A stretch of DNA of 64,000 nucleotides from Paenibacillus thalictri (GTDB lineage Bacteria; Bacillota; Bacilli; Paenibacillales; NBRC-103111): positions 124,001 through 188,000 of the forward strand of contig NZ_SIRE01000004.1 of the NCBI RefSeq assembly GCF_004307995.1, read 5' to 3'. The notes beneath the pieces are model-generated. The model did not search any database. It saw only the letters and a list, made by a program, of their open reading frames with translations, and was not told where the DNA came from. Positions 1 to 8,537 of the stretch are shown piece after piece. Both the position numbers and the translations under genes were made by a program. The first letter of the stretch is position 1. Every line of letters starts with the position of its first letter.

Positions 1-1016
1 ATACCGGCTCCAGTTCCAGCTCGGGCGGAGGCGGAGGCGTCATCATCAAAACGCTTGCCGAAACGCTGAAAGAGGGCATCTATTCGATCGAATATGCGCT
101 GTATGCCAAAGACACCATGCAGACGTCTCCGGCTAACGAATATGTCAAACATCCAGCCAAGCTGGAAGTGAAGAACGGCAGAAGTTATGCCGTCGTCACG
201 TTGTCCAGCAGTGCGGTATCCAGTGTCAAATTGGTAGGTTCCGACGGTTCGTTAAACGATCCGGAAGTCGTCTCCAGCAACCCTGGAAACAATGAAAAAA
301 CGATTCGTTTCGAAGTCAAATATGCCGCTAACCGAGTGACAGCCCAATTCGCGTTGATCGTTGCCGGCAAATATGACGGCAAAACATTTGATGCCGACTT
401 TGCTTTTGATGCCAGCAGCGCCCAGTTGGTCGAAGCGCCTGCCACCCAAACGCCAAATGGGCAGCCTGCAAGCAGCAGCTTTGCCGACACTCAAAATCAT
501 TGGGCCAAAACCGGCATCGAACGCGCCGTAGCGCTTGGACTTGTTAATGGCTATGAGGACGGCCGGTTCCGTCCCGATGCCGCCATCAACCGGGCCGAAT
601 TTACAGCGCTGCTGAACAGAGTGCTGAAACTGGAGCAAAGCTCGGCTCCGCTCAGCTTCTCCGATGCGGACCGCATTCCGGATTGGGTGAAACCGCTCCT
701 CGCACCGGTCGTGCAAGCAGGCATCATCAACGGCTATGAAGACGGCACATTCCGGGCAGATTACAAAATCACCCGGGCAGAGCTGGCCGTTACCATCGTA
801 CGTGCGCTGAAGCTGGATGTAAGTGCAGATGCGCAAGTTTCCTTCTCGGACGCGGACAGCATTCCGCAATGGGCCAAAGCGGAAATTGCGGCTGCGCATA
901 AGCAAGGCTTGATCAGCGGACGGGACAACAACCTGTTCGCCCCGAACGACAGCGCTACGCGTGCTGAAGCGATCACTCTGATTCTGGCGCTGCAAAGCAA
1001 GCTGGAACAGAAGTAA
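1..1016 (+). CDS. NEAT-domain haem-binding surface protein with three SLH repeats (5' end outside window)
   Basis: The reading frame is open from base 3, so the gene begins before the window; the methionine at 117 lies inside the domain and is not the start. A Ser/Gly-rich linker is followed by a NEAT domain (about bases 66-435) and three SLH repeats (about 480-1016) carrying NRAE, TRAE and TRAE motifs. NEAT domains bind haem, and SLH triplets anchor proteins to secondary wall polymer, so this should be a wall-anchored haem relay. The YxxxY motif that supports haem iron in Isd NEAT domains appears here as YDGKT, with the first Tyr kept and the second lost, so affinity may differ from the next gene. 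The SLH part is very similar to that of the downstream paralogue. A strong terminator follows. Confidence 0.88.
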   Translation, partial: TGSSSSSGGGGGVIIKTLAETLKEGIYSIEYALYAKDTMQTSPANEYVKHPAKLEVKNGRSYAVVTLSSSAVSSVKLVGSDGSLNDPEVVSSNPGNNEKTIRFEVKYAANRVTAQFALIVAGKYDGKTFDADFAFDASSAQLVEAPATQTPNGQPASSSFADTQNHWAKTGIERAVALGLVNGYEDGRFRPDAAINRAEFTALLNRVLKLEQSSAPLSFSDADRIPDWVKPLLAPVVQAGIINGYEDGTFRADYKITRAELAVTIVRALKLDVSADAQVSFSDADSIPQWAKAEIAAAHKQGLISGRDNNLFAPNDSATRAEAITLILALQSKLEQK

Positions 1017-1040
1017 ACTGCAAGCGGGATTAAGTAAGAG

Positions 1041-1078
1041 GCCCGAAGATGCCGGTATCCGGTATTTTCGGGCTTTTT
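1041..1078 (+). terminator. Rho-independent terminator after the first NEAT-SLH gene
   Basis: Stem GCCCGAA (1041-1047) pairs with TTCGGGC (1067-1073), an inner CCGG/CCGG stem closes a TAT loop, and five T follow. It separates the two NEAT-SLH genes, so the second is transcribed from its own promoter. Confidence 0.92.
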
Positions 1079-1110
1079 GCAATGATTATACAAAATTACC
1101 CATATATGTA

Positions 1111-1139
1111 TTGACGTAATATATGATAATGATTATCAT
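1111..1139 (+). promoter_or_regulatory. Sigma-A promoter overlapped by a perfect Fur box
   Basis: A -35 TTGACG (1111-1116) and a -10 TATCAT (1134-1139) are spaced by 17 bp. The sequence TGATAATGATTATCA (1124-1138) is a perfect 7-1-7 inverted repeat, the Fur family consensus of Bacilli, and covers the -10. Iron-loaded Fur would therefore block polymerase directly. Confidence 0.88.
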
Positions 1140-1184
1140 TATCTATGTACAAAAATATGAGATTATAAAGGAGCCTGCTTAAAG

Positions 1185-2435
1185 TTGAAGAACTCTATGA
1201 AACAATCCATGGCAATATGGCTTTCACTGGCCTTATTTCTATCTCTGCTATTACTGCCCTCACTATCTTTCCCTAGCGGGATCGCAGAAGCAGCCGCTGC
1301 ACAAGACGCGCTTCAGCAAACTGCGGATACGTCCAAATCATCCGCCAGTGCCAAGGCGGGAGAACTGGTTGACGGGCAATATACAATCGGTTTCACCATT
1401 TACAAGAAGGGCAGCGACGAGCCGTCGGTCATGTATGATTACGTCGACAGAAACAGCGGTAAACTTACCGTCAGTGGCGGTAAAAAATACGTCTCGTTCC
1501 TGCTGAAGCAAAGCGCGGAAACCAAATCGTTTAAAACACAGGTAAAAGGAACACTGGTAGAAACGGAAACGGTTAGCACGGATACAACCGCAAACGCACG
1601 TGTTGTCCGCTTTGAGGTCGACGATTTGCAAGCCCGCTTGAAGGGCTGGGTTAAAGTGTATTGGCAGCTGCCTCCACCGATCGGTTTGTATGACCATGAA
1701 TATGACGTGGACTTGGGTTTTGGCGTGCCGGTGCCCGCAGCGGCAGATAAAGCGCAGCCGGCCAGCCCAGCTAAAGAAACGGAAGGCAAACCGACGGCAT
1801 CCAACGGAGGAAACTTGAGCAATACGCCGTCTGCGAATGCCAATACTTCCGGTACGCCGCTGGCAGGCTCCGCTTCCTCCGAAGAACCTAACGGCAGCAA
1901 TTTCACAGATCTTCAAAATCATTGGGCCAAAGATAACATTGGGCGCGCCGTGGGGCTCGGACTCGTCAATGGTTACGAAGATGGCGGATTCCATCCGAAT
2001 ACGACCATCAACCGCGGAGAGTTCTCAGCGCTGCTGAGCAGAGCGTTAAAGCTGGAGCAAGACCCGAACGCGCTGAGCTTCTCGGATGCGGACCGCATTC
2101 CGGCATGGGTGAAACCGCTCCTGACGCCGGTAGTCCAGGCGGGAATCGTAAACGGATACGAAGACGGCACGTTCCGGGCCGATCACAATATCACCCGGGC
2201 GGAGCTGGCTGTCACCATCGTACGCGCTCTGAAGCTGGATGTAGACACCGACGCACAAGTTACCTTCTCCGACGCGGGCAGCATCCCGCAATGGGCCAAA
2301 GCGGAAGTGGCCGCTGCGTATAAGCAAGGCTTGATCAGCGGACGGGACAACAATACGTTTGCCCCGAACGATAACGCTACGCGCGCCGAAGCCGTCACGC
2401 TGATCTTGGCGCTGCATGACAAATTGCAGAAGTAA
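1185..2435 (+). CDS. NEAT-domain haem-binding surface protein with three SLH repeats
   Basis: This is a 416-residue exported protein. The TTG start is chosen because AAAGGAG (1167-1173) sits 11 bases upstream; the later ATG at 1197 is too far from it. Residues 1-38 form a signal peptide ending near EAAAA. The NEAT domain spans about 60-180 and keeps an intact YDHEY (YxxxY) haem ligand motif and the SVMY helix. A Ser/Asn/Pro linker runs to about 238, followed by three SLH repeats to the C-terminus with NRGE, TRAE and TRAE motifs. Role inferred: cell-surface haem capture under iron limitation, supported by the Fur box at 1124-1138. It is a tandem paralogue of the preceding gene, with the SLH region much more alike than the NEAT region. 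Confidence 0.9.
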   Translation: MKNSMKQSMAIWLSLALFLSLLLLPSLSFPSGIAEAAAAQDALQQTADTSKSSASAKAGELVDGQYTIGFTIYKKGSDEPSVMYDYVDRNSGKLTVSGGKKYVSFLLKQSAETKSFKTQVKGTLVETETVSTDTTANARVVRFEVDDLQARLKGWVKVYWQLPPPIGLYDHEYDVDLGFGVPVPAAADKAQPASPAKETEGKPTASNGGNLSNTPSANANTSGTPLAGSASSEEPNGSNFTDLQNHWAKDNIGRAVGLGLVNGYEDGGFHPNTTINRGEFSALLSRALKLEQDPNALSFSDADRIPAWVKPLLTPVVQAGIVNGYEDGTFRADHNITRAELAVTIVRALKLDVDTDAQVTFSDAGSIPQWAKAEVAAAYKQGLISGRDNNTFAPNDNATRAEAVTLILALHDKLQK

Positions 2436-2482
2436 GCAGCGGAAACATTAAGTTTACTTTCGCGTGAAACGGTAGTCATTAC

Positions 2483-2527
2483 AAAACGCCTTTAATACCG
2501 CATCCTATGCGGACTAAAGGCGTTTTT
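2483..2527. terminator. Bidirectional terminator between convergent genes
   Basis: AAAACGCCTTTA (2483-2494) pairs with TAAAGGCGTTTT (2515-2526), with an inner CCGCAT/ATGCGG stem. T runs lie on both strands, serving the NEAT-SLH gene (plus) and the CheB gene (minus). Confidence 0.9.
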
Positions 2528-2547
2528 TCGTTTCTAGAGCCATCGCA

Positions 2548-3588
2548 TCACTCTTTCTCCGCAAGCAGTTGCAGAAGCGCCGCCGGTATTTGGCCCAGCC
2601 CGATTTGCCGTTCTACAGCTCCGATCTCATAAGCGACCTTGGGAATGCCGTATACAACGGAGGTTCTCTCATCTTGCCCGACCGTTCGCGCTCCCTGCTT
2701 CCTCATCGCCAGCAGCCCATTGGCCCCATCGCTGCCCATTCCGGTCAGCAGCACGCCAACCGCCTGTTTTCCCGATGCAGCCGCCACCGATTGGAACATC
2801 ACGTCAATGGACGGGCAATGTCCATTCACCCGCTCCCCCGTGTAACATTCCACTTGCAAATGCTGGCCCCACCGCTTCACCTCCATATGCCGGTCTCCGG
2901 GCGCAATCAATACTTGACCGGGTATGATGAAGTCACCGGACTGCGCCTCCTTTACCGATAAAGGTAACGTATCGTTTAAGCGTTCGGCGAAAATCCGCGA
3001 AAATACCGCGGGAATATGCTGCACGATCACGATGCCCGGGAAGGATTTCGGCAGCTTATGAAGGATCCGGGAGATCGCCTCCGTACCTCCCGTCGATGCT
3101 CCAATTGCGACAACCTTAAAAGAGCTGGCCGCAGATGGCCGTATATCGCCCGCTAACGCGGCGCCCTCTCCTTTTTTCCCGGGATCGGCATTTGCTCCGG
3201 CGGCGATTTTGACTTTACCGATCAGCTCGGCCAGGAAATCGGACAAGCGATGGGCGGCGGGTTTGGCCACGAATTCAACGGCCCCGGCCTGCAGCGCCTC
3301 CAAAGCGGCTTCCCCCACCGTACTGACCACGATAACCGGAATCGGATATTGGGGCAGCAGCCGGCTGATAAACTCAATGCCGTTCATCAACGGCATCTCG
3401 ATATCGCAGATCATGACATCCGGCTCCCACTGCACTATTTTATCCCTTGCCTCAAACGGATTTTCCGCAGTCGCCACCACTTGGATCGAAGGATCGGCAG
3501 ACAATCCCATCGCCATGAACTCACGGTAAACAAAAGAGTCATCAACGACCAGCACCTTTATTTCGCCGCTTCTTTGAACGTAAGGCAT
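2548..3588 (-). CDS. cheB: CheB-type chemotaxis response regulator / protein-glutamate methylesterase
   Basis: A 346-residue protein with a receiver domain (about 10-125; phospho-acceptor Asp62 in ICDIEMPL) joined to a CheB methylesterase domain (about 160-345). The catalytic Ser lies in GASTGGTEA, the His in QHIPAVF and the Asp in TGMGSDGA. The ATG at 3588 is chosen over the upstream in-frame start at 3627 because AAAGGAG lies 10 bases before it. CheB removes methyl groups from chemoreceptors and deamidates glutamines. No cheR, cheA or receptor gene is nearby; the neighbour upstream is an MHYT-EAL protein, so the esterase may serve a non-flagellar signalling path. It may also be the cell's only CheB, simply placed away from the che operon. 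Confidence 0.92.
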   Translation of the reverse strand: MPYVQRSGEIKVLVVDDSFVYREFMAMGLSADPSIQVVATAENPFEARDKIVQWEPDVMICDIEMPLMNGIEFISRLLPQYPIPVIVVSTVGEAALEALQAGAVEFVAKPAAHRLSDFLAELIGKVKIAAGANADPGKKGEGAALAGDIRPSAASSFKVVAIGASTGGTEAISRILHKLPKSFPGIVIVQHIPAVFSRIFAERLNDTLPLSVKEAQSGDFIIPGQVLIAPGDRHMEVKRWGQHLQVECYTGERVNGHCPSIDVMFQSVAAASGKQAVGVLLTGMGSDGANGLLAMRKQGARTVGQDERTSVVYGIPKVAYEIGAVERQIGLGQIPAALLQLLAEKE

Positions 3589-3746
3589 ATCAATCCGGCT
3601 CCTTTCGGTAAAAATGGCGGGTTGCACATATTGAAACGAGGATTCACCACACGGAATCGATTCGGAATGACCGATAAACTTCTATTTTTTATTATATGAA
3701 ACTTCATGATTAGCAATTGTATGCCTGTACTCTATGAATCGCCCTT

Positions 3747-6083
3747 TTAGCGCGCTAACTTCTCGCGCAATTCTCGTAGAAAGGCAAGCAGTTCCGGCCG
3801 CATTTTCTGCAGGTCGTCCGCTGCAAGCGGGGCGCACAAATAGTAGCCTTGCACCTCGTCGCAGCCAAGCTGCGATAATATGGCGAGCTGCTCTTGCGTC
3901 TCGACCCCTTTGGCTACCGTTTGCAAACCAAGACTGTGCGCCATCGCGATAATCGCCCGAACGACCGCAATAGTCCCCCCCTTGTCGGAAAGGTTGTGAA
4001 TATAGTCGCGGCCGATTTCGATCGCTTGAACCGGCACTTTCTTCATGCATTCTACGGAAAACACGTTTTTCGTCAGATTGGCCAGTGTTATGGCGATCCC
4101 GCCCTGACGAAGTTCCGTCAGCCGCTCCACTCGCATCACCGGATTAACTGCATCCCAGTCCGTCTGAATCTCTACAGCCATGCTGGGAACGGACAAGCCG
4201 CTTTGCGCCAGCAGTCCCTGCAATTTGTCCGAAAGCGAGGTGTCGTCAAGCTGTTCATTCCATAAATTGACCGACATATGCAGCGGCCCCCAGCCTAGAT
4301 CGCTCCACATTTTAAGCTGAACCGCCGCTTGCTCAAAAATCCAAAACCCTACCGCAGGAACAAGCCCGGCCTTCACGATTTGCGTCAAAAAGAAGGAGGG
4401 CGACAGCAAGCCGTACTCCGGATGTTCCCACCGGAGCAAAACCTCCACTCCGGTCAGCGTATAATCGTTCAGCCGGATCCGGGGCTGAAAGATCAGCTTA
4501 AACTGGCCGTTATCTAATGCCGCTTGAAGCATGCCTTCCCCCATAGCGGATGCCCGTTCCGCAGCGGTTCCCCCACCGCTCAAGTGTTCCGGAACGGATG
4601 AATCGGCACCGGCATCCAGTATGAAAATGTGTACCGCCGGTTCGCCGTCCAGTAGAATTCGTTGACCTTCCAGCGTCACCTGCAGCAAATTCCATTCACA
4701 GGTGTGGATCGTCAGCCGGATGACTGCTGCCGATTTATTTTTAACCATATTGTCCATCCATAATTTATACGGAGTCTGGGATGACTTCGTAATCCATCGC
4801 GACAGCGGCTTCTGCAGCACGATATCGGGATAAGATACCTCCAGCAGCTGCAGTGCTTTGTGATTCGCCTTTATGATCATATCGCCCCGGCAGAGCAAAT
4901 AACCAAGAGGCAGCCCTTCCACGAATTTTTCCGAGAGCCCCCGCGTTTCTTCGAGTTTGGCTTCCGCCCGCTTTTTACCCGATATGTCGCTGAAGCATGC
5001 CAGATATATAGGCGGATCTTCCCCCGATAACCGCACAACGGACAGTTCAGCCGGCAAACGTCCCCCGGGTGCCAAGCGCAATTGGACCTCATAGAAACGG
5101 TTGGTCATAGCCTCCAAGCCCGCTTGCTCCAATGCCGCCGTATCGGCATATTTGGCGTCTCCCGGTATGGCGGTAATCAACTCAAACAACGAGTGGCCGA
5201 CCAATTGTTCCTGAGCGTAACCTGTTGTCCGCTCCGCCGCTATATTGCAGCCGGTAATCGTCCCCTTCTGATCGAGCAGCAAAAAGGCGTGCATCGTCGA
5301 TTCCAGAATCGAGCGGTGGAAAGCCTGCCGGCTCGCGGTACGCCGGTCGGTAAAACAAGAGCTGATCAGCACCATCTTCAAAATGACAAATGCCGAGACG
5401 GCCACCAGCAAAGCTAGCAGAGATTGATCAATATGCGGCAGCGTACTAACACCCGATGCGCCGTCTTTGGCGGGATAATAAGAGGCCGCCGCCATCCCGG
5501 CATAATGCATGCCGGTAATGGCGATACCCATGACCATCCCGCTTGCCAGCTTGCGGACAAGCTCCGCTTTCGCATGCGATTCGCGGAACCGGAAAGCCAA
5601 CATCAGCGCGACAACCGAAGCGAGCACGGCGATCAGAATGGAGACACAGAACAGCAGCGGGTCGTAGGTTACTTGCACTTCTTCGATGGCCGACATGCCG
5701 ATATAGTGCATGCCGCTGATCGCGCCGCCCATCACCATGCTGCCGGCCAGCAGCTGGTAGCTTCTTATTTCATGGCGGCTGGCTATATAGATGGCAAGCA
5801 GAGACGAACCGATGGCAAATAAAATCGACAATATCACCTGGACTACTTTGTAGGTGACGCTTATCGGAAATTGCATGGCGAGCATCCCGACAAAATGCAT
5901 ACCCCAAATCCCGATGCCCATCGATACCGCACCGCAGCCCAGCCATATTTTCCGGTTCCCTTTGGCGGAATGCGTCACTCGTCCGGACATGTCCAATGCG
6001 GTGTATGAAGCCGTTACGGCAATCAGATACGACAACACAACCAAATACATATTGTACGAAACGTGCATTGCGTCGTGGATCAT
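3747..6083 (-). CDS. MHYT - PAS - EAL membrane signalling protein with degraded EAL active site
   Basis: A 778-residue protein. Residues 1-240 are an MHYT sensor, a seven-helix membrane domain with repeated MHFVGM/MHYIGM/MHYAGM motifs thought to bind metal and sense gases. One or two PAS domains follow (about 255-370 and 385-480), then an EAL domain (about 520-770). EAL proteins normally hydrolyse c-di-GMP, but here EAL reads EVL, the DDFGTG loop reads ANLTKN, the following Lys is Glu (IEIGRD) and AEGVE reads AKGVE. Only the first Glu, the Asn of SVNLW, the Glu of VEIQT and the Gln of VQGYY remain. A non-catalytic role, such as ligand reading or partner binding, is therefore likely. There is no GGDEF domain. 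The start overlaps the stop of the upstream membrane-protein gene by ATGA, so the two are co-translated. Confidence 0.9.
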   Translation of the reverse strand: MIHDAMHVSYNMYLVVLSYLIAVTASYTALDMSGRVTHSAKGNRKIWLGCGAVSMGIGIWGMHFVGMLAMQFPISVTYKVVQVILSILFAIGSSLLAIYIASRHEIRSYQLLAGSMVMGGAISGMHYIGMSAIEEVQVTYDPLLFCVSILIAVLASVVALMLAFRFRESHAKAELVRKLASGMVMGIAITGMHYAGMAAASYYPAKDGASGVSTLPHIDQSLLALLVAVSAFVILKMVLISSCFTDRRTASRQAFHRSILESTMHAFLLLDQKGTITGCNIAAERTTGYAQEQLVGHSLFELITAIPGDAKYADTAALEQAGLEAMTNRFYEVQLRLAPGGRLPAELSVVRLSGEDPPIYLACFSDISGKKRAEAKLEETRGLSEKFVEGLPLGYLLCRGDMIIKANHKALQLLEVSYPDIVLQKPLSRWITKSSQTPYKLWMDNMVKNKSAAVIRLTIHTCEWNLLQVTLEGQRILLDGEPAVHIFILDAGADSSVPEHLSGGGTAAERASAMGEGMLQAALDNGQFKLIFQPRIRLNDYTLTGVEVLLRWEHPEYGLLSPSFFLTQIVKAGLVPAVGFWIFEQAAVQLKMWSDLGWGPLHMSVNLWNEQLDDTSLSDKLQGLLAQSGLSVPSMAVEIQTDWDAVNPVMRVERLTELRQGGIAITLANLTKNVFSVECMKKVPVQAIEIGRDYIHNLSDKGGTIAVVRAIIAMAHSLGLQTVAKGVETQEQLAILSQLGCDEVQGYYLCAPLAADDLQKMRPELLAFLRELREKLAR

Positions 6084-7015
6084 CCGCCATCACCCGATTT
6101 CTTCTCTTGATCCCGACCGGCAGCCGCTTTGGCCTTTTCCGCCCCGTAGAAGGGCAGCTTCTGCAGACTTTGAATGAGCTGAATCGCCGTATCAACCGCC
6201 TCCTTGGCAAAGCTGACTTCGTCGCTGTGCAGTTTGGACATATCCGGCCACTTGATATCTTCCGTTAAATGGCGCAGCACGATCTCCCGGCCCGGGATGT
6301 CTTCCGACTCCTGGTAAAACAACACGACCAGCATATATTTGTCAAAAATCGATTTTACCTTAATCAAATAGGTGGATGTATCTACAAAATGCTGATATTG
6401 CTTAAGAAACCAGGCGCTCAAAAACTCAATAAACAGAAACAAAAAAGAGCAGGAAGCGATCCCGTACACCATCTGTGTTTTGAATTCGCCGAGTGCCAGA
6501 GCTAATACTTGCCATAAGGCGATCGTGCAAACGTAAAATACGATGCCGAATTGCGCATATTTCGTTCCTTTGTCCAGCAGTACGGACGCTTTTTGATTGG
6601 CTAAGGAAGCCTTCTGCTCGAACAATTGCTTCATTTCCATAAAATACAGCTGAAAGCTGAGCGCGGACGGCGGAATTTCGGCCGGTTCCTGCTCGGAGGG
6701 GATACCGGTATAGCCGCCGGAAACGCCGGTATCCTGCGGTTTGATGATGTTGGCTCTGTCGAGATCAATAAAGGTTTGTGACGGTTGGCCCCACTGAAAC
6801 AAGGGCGGAAGCCAATAATACGTCGTCCATAAAGCAATAGCGATGCCAAGCAAACTTAACGATTTGTCTTTCATATAACTATAAAATTGCTCCGGCCCGT
6901 AACCTTCGACCGATAATAAAATAAGCAAAAAGGAACATATGAAAAAGACAACGATTTTAAACGTAAATCTCCACGTTTTTTTTAATTGCTCCTGCGACGG
7001 GTCCGACGTTTTCAT
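6080..7015 (-). CDS. Multi-pass membrane protein of unknown function coupled to the MHYT-EAL gene
   Basis: A 311-residue protein I do not recognise. Predicted membrane segments lie near residues 18-38, 54-72, 150-176 and 183-205; between the second and third is a 75-residue soluble stretch, and the last 100 residues are soluble with a Lys/Asp-rich tail. The helical stretch before segment 3 (EMKQLFEQKASLANQKA) could form a coiled coil. Its stop overlaps the start of the MHYT-EAL gene by four bases (ATGA), strong evidence of one operon and matched synthesis. The partnership suggests a membrane accessory of that signalling protein, but no function can be read from the sequence itself. Confidence 0.8.
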   Translation of the reverse strand: MKTSDPSQEQLKKTWRFTFKIVVFFICSFLLILLSVEGYGPEQFYSYMKDKSLSLLGIAIALWTTYYWLPPLFQWGQPSQTFIDLDRANIIKPQDTGVSGGYTGIPSEQEPAEIPPSALSFQLYFMEMKQLFEQKASLANQKASVLLDKGTKYAQFGIVFYVCTIALWQVLALALGEFKTQMVYGIASCSFLFLFIEFLSAWFLKQYQHFVDTSTYLIKVKSIFDKYMLVVLFYQESEDIPGREIVLRHLTEDIKWPDMSKLHSDEVSFAKEAVDTAIQLIQSLQKLPFYGAEKAKAAAGRDQEKKSGDGG

Positions 7016-7016
7016 A

Positions 7017-7327
7017 GAGTTGCCCCCTTTCTCTCATTTATTTCTATAAGATATGCAGCAAACTTTGAGATGGTCCTTCCTATAGACCGCTATCGCTGCG
7101 GTTTCCGGCATAAGGCACGGGCAATTTCCCTTGACGCTGGATTACTAGAGTCGGGGCCGACTCTATGAAAATAGATGCACCAACCGCAGCGGAAATATGA
7201 AGGGACTTGGAAGAAAGCTTCTTCGGAAGCTTTCCCCAAGTCCCTTGACTTCTATATTTATAGAATCCGAACATGCGTCCGGGCGTCGCATTGAGGCGAT
7301 CGAACTCGCGATGGGCCATGAGGTCTC
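7017..7327. other. Gene-free stretch with three nested or adjacent hairpins
   Basis: No credible gene lies here. Three pairings are visible. CGCTGCGGTT (7094-7103) pairs with AACCGCAGCG (7182-7191). Inside that loop TAGAGTCGG/CCGACTCTA (7146-7165) is nearly a perfect palindrome. Immediately after, AAGGGACTTGG/CCAAGTCCCTT (7200-7246) encloses an inner AAAGCTTC/GAAGCTTT stem with a TTCG loop. The stretch could be a small RNA, a structured 3' untranslated region of the glycosyltransferase gene, or a repeat element. Confidence 0.6.
7200..7246. terminator. Long hairpin with UUCG-type tetraloop downstream of the glycosyltransferase gene
   Basis: An 11-bp outer stem and an 8-bp inner stem flank a small internal loop and a TTCG tetraloop. 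It lies 80 bases past the stop of the minus-strand gene at 7328. The T run typical of intrinsic termination is missing on the minus strand, so it may protect mRNA ends rather than stop transcription. Confidence 0.5.
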
Positions 7328-8416
7328 TTATGCCCCGCCTTGATGCGGGTAACCGAGCTTTTGAAAATACGCCTCGTTGAATTTGACGCTCGGATGGTCC
7401 GGGACATGCATTTTGCACAATTCATGGTGAAGATACGCTTTATCACGTTTCCCCAGGCGGTCGTAGCAGACGCACAGCTGCAGATGCGGCAGCCACGTCC
7501 ACGCCGCATGATCGATGGCCCCCCATGAATTCTCGGGTAACTTCAGCATCGTTGCCGTCTGATACCAATGAATCGCGACCTCCCAATTGCCCGCTTGCTG
7601 AAACCAATCCCCCAGCTTGCAGCAAAGCTCGGCGCGCGGCTTGTCGTAAGTAAGCGCTCTGAGCAGCGAAGCGAGCTGCTTCTCCTTCTCCTCCAGATGG
7701 GCATAACAGTCGGCCAGCTTGTAGCAGCCGTTGATGTTGTCCTCCACCCAGCCTTGCTTGCCTGACAGAAACCGTTCATACATGCCGGCCGCTTCGGCGT
7801 AATGTCCGTGATCGCGCAATTCGTTGGCAAAATAATATTGATCTCTGGGCGAGAACGGTACCCCCGCCTTTTGCTGATTGCGGTATATATCCAAGTTTCT
7901 GCTTGTATGCGGAACGTCCTTTCTATGCGTCACGGCAATGGCGCTGTCCATAATGCGTCCGCCAACAGCCAAATATTCATGAACGATGCCGTGCCAGCGG
8001 AATCCGCAGGAACGTTTCACCAGACGGTTGCGGCGGAGGCTGGAGGTTACTTTGCCGGAAGCGTCAAACGACAGGTGATAATGCATCGTCACGCTGTCAT
8101 AGTCAAAATCCGGGGTCGCCTTCAGCTCGCGCAGCAGCACGCGGTCCTTTTCTTCCAGAACGTCATCGGCGTCAAGCCAAAAAATGTATTCCATCGTCGC
8201 TTGATCAAAGGCATAATTGCGGGCCGCCGCAAAGTTGTGAATCCATTCGAAATCAAATAGGCGGGCGTTAAAAGACGCTGCAATTTCTTTGGTCCGGTCG
8301 GTGGAGCCGGTGTCCACGATCACGATTTCGTCGACCAGATCGTGTACGGAGCCAAGGCATCGTCCCAAGCTGTTCTCTTCGTTTTTGACGATCAAGCACA
8401 AGCTGATCGTTATCAT
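7328..8416 (-). CDS. Family 2 glycosyltransferase with C-terminal TPR region
   Basis: A 362-residue protein. The N-terminal 1-180 is a GT-A fold: it opens with ISLCLIVKNEE, has VDTGSTDRT for nucleotide binding and FWLDADD as the metal-binding DxD region. The remainder looks like helical TPR repeats with Tyr/Leu/Ala periodicity. Relatives include SunS-like peptide glycosyltransferases and many uncharacterised Bacillales enzymes, so the acceptor cannot be named. The start at 8416 is preferred over 8425 because AAGGAG lies about 11 bases from it but only about two from the first ATG. It is divergent from a second enzyme of the same architecture at 8538; both lack a signal peptide and should be cytoplasmic. 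Confidence 0.87.
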   Translation of the reverse strand: MITISLCLIVKNEENSLGRCLGSVHDLVDEIVIVDTGSTDRTKEIAASFNARLFDFEWIHNFAAARNYAFDQATMEYIFWLDADDVLEEKDRVLLRELKATPDFDYDSVTMHYHLSFDASGKVTSSLRRNRLVKRSCGFRWHGIVHEYLAVGGRIMDSAIAVTHRKDVPHTSRNLDIYRNQQKAGVPFSPRDQYYFANELRDHGHYAEAAGMYERFLSGKQGWVEDNINGCYKLADCYAHLEEKEKQLASLLRALTYDKPRAELCCKLGDWFQQAGNWEVAIHWYQTATMLKLPENSWGAIDHAAWTWLPHLQLCVCYDRLGKRDKAYLHHELCKMHVPDHPSVKFNEAYFQKLGYPHQGGA

Positions 8417-8537
8417 GAAGATCATCTCTCCTTTTGAACGAAAAATCTGTAGTAATCCAAAATATTCGCTTCAAACATATTGTGATCGGGCGGCGAATAC
8501 AATACCCTGAATCCGGCATTGGGGAGGACGTGTATCC

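Noticed and set aside
252..1082. Long minus-strand open frame over the first NEAT-SLH gene
   Set aside because: It mirrors the SLH repeats, has no ribosome binding site and no coherent domain; it is an antisense shadow in a GC-balanced gene.
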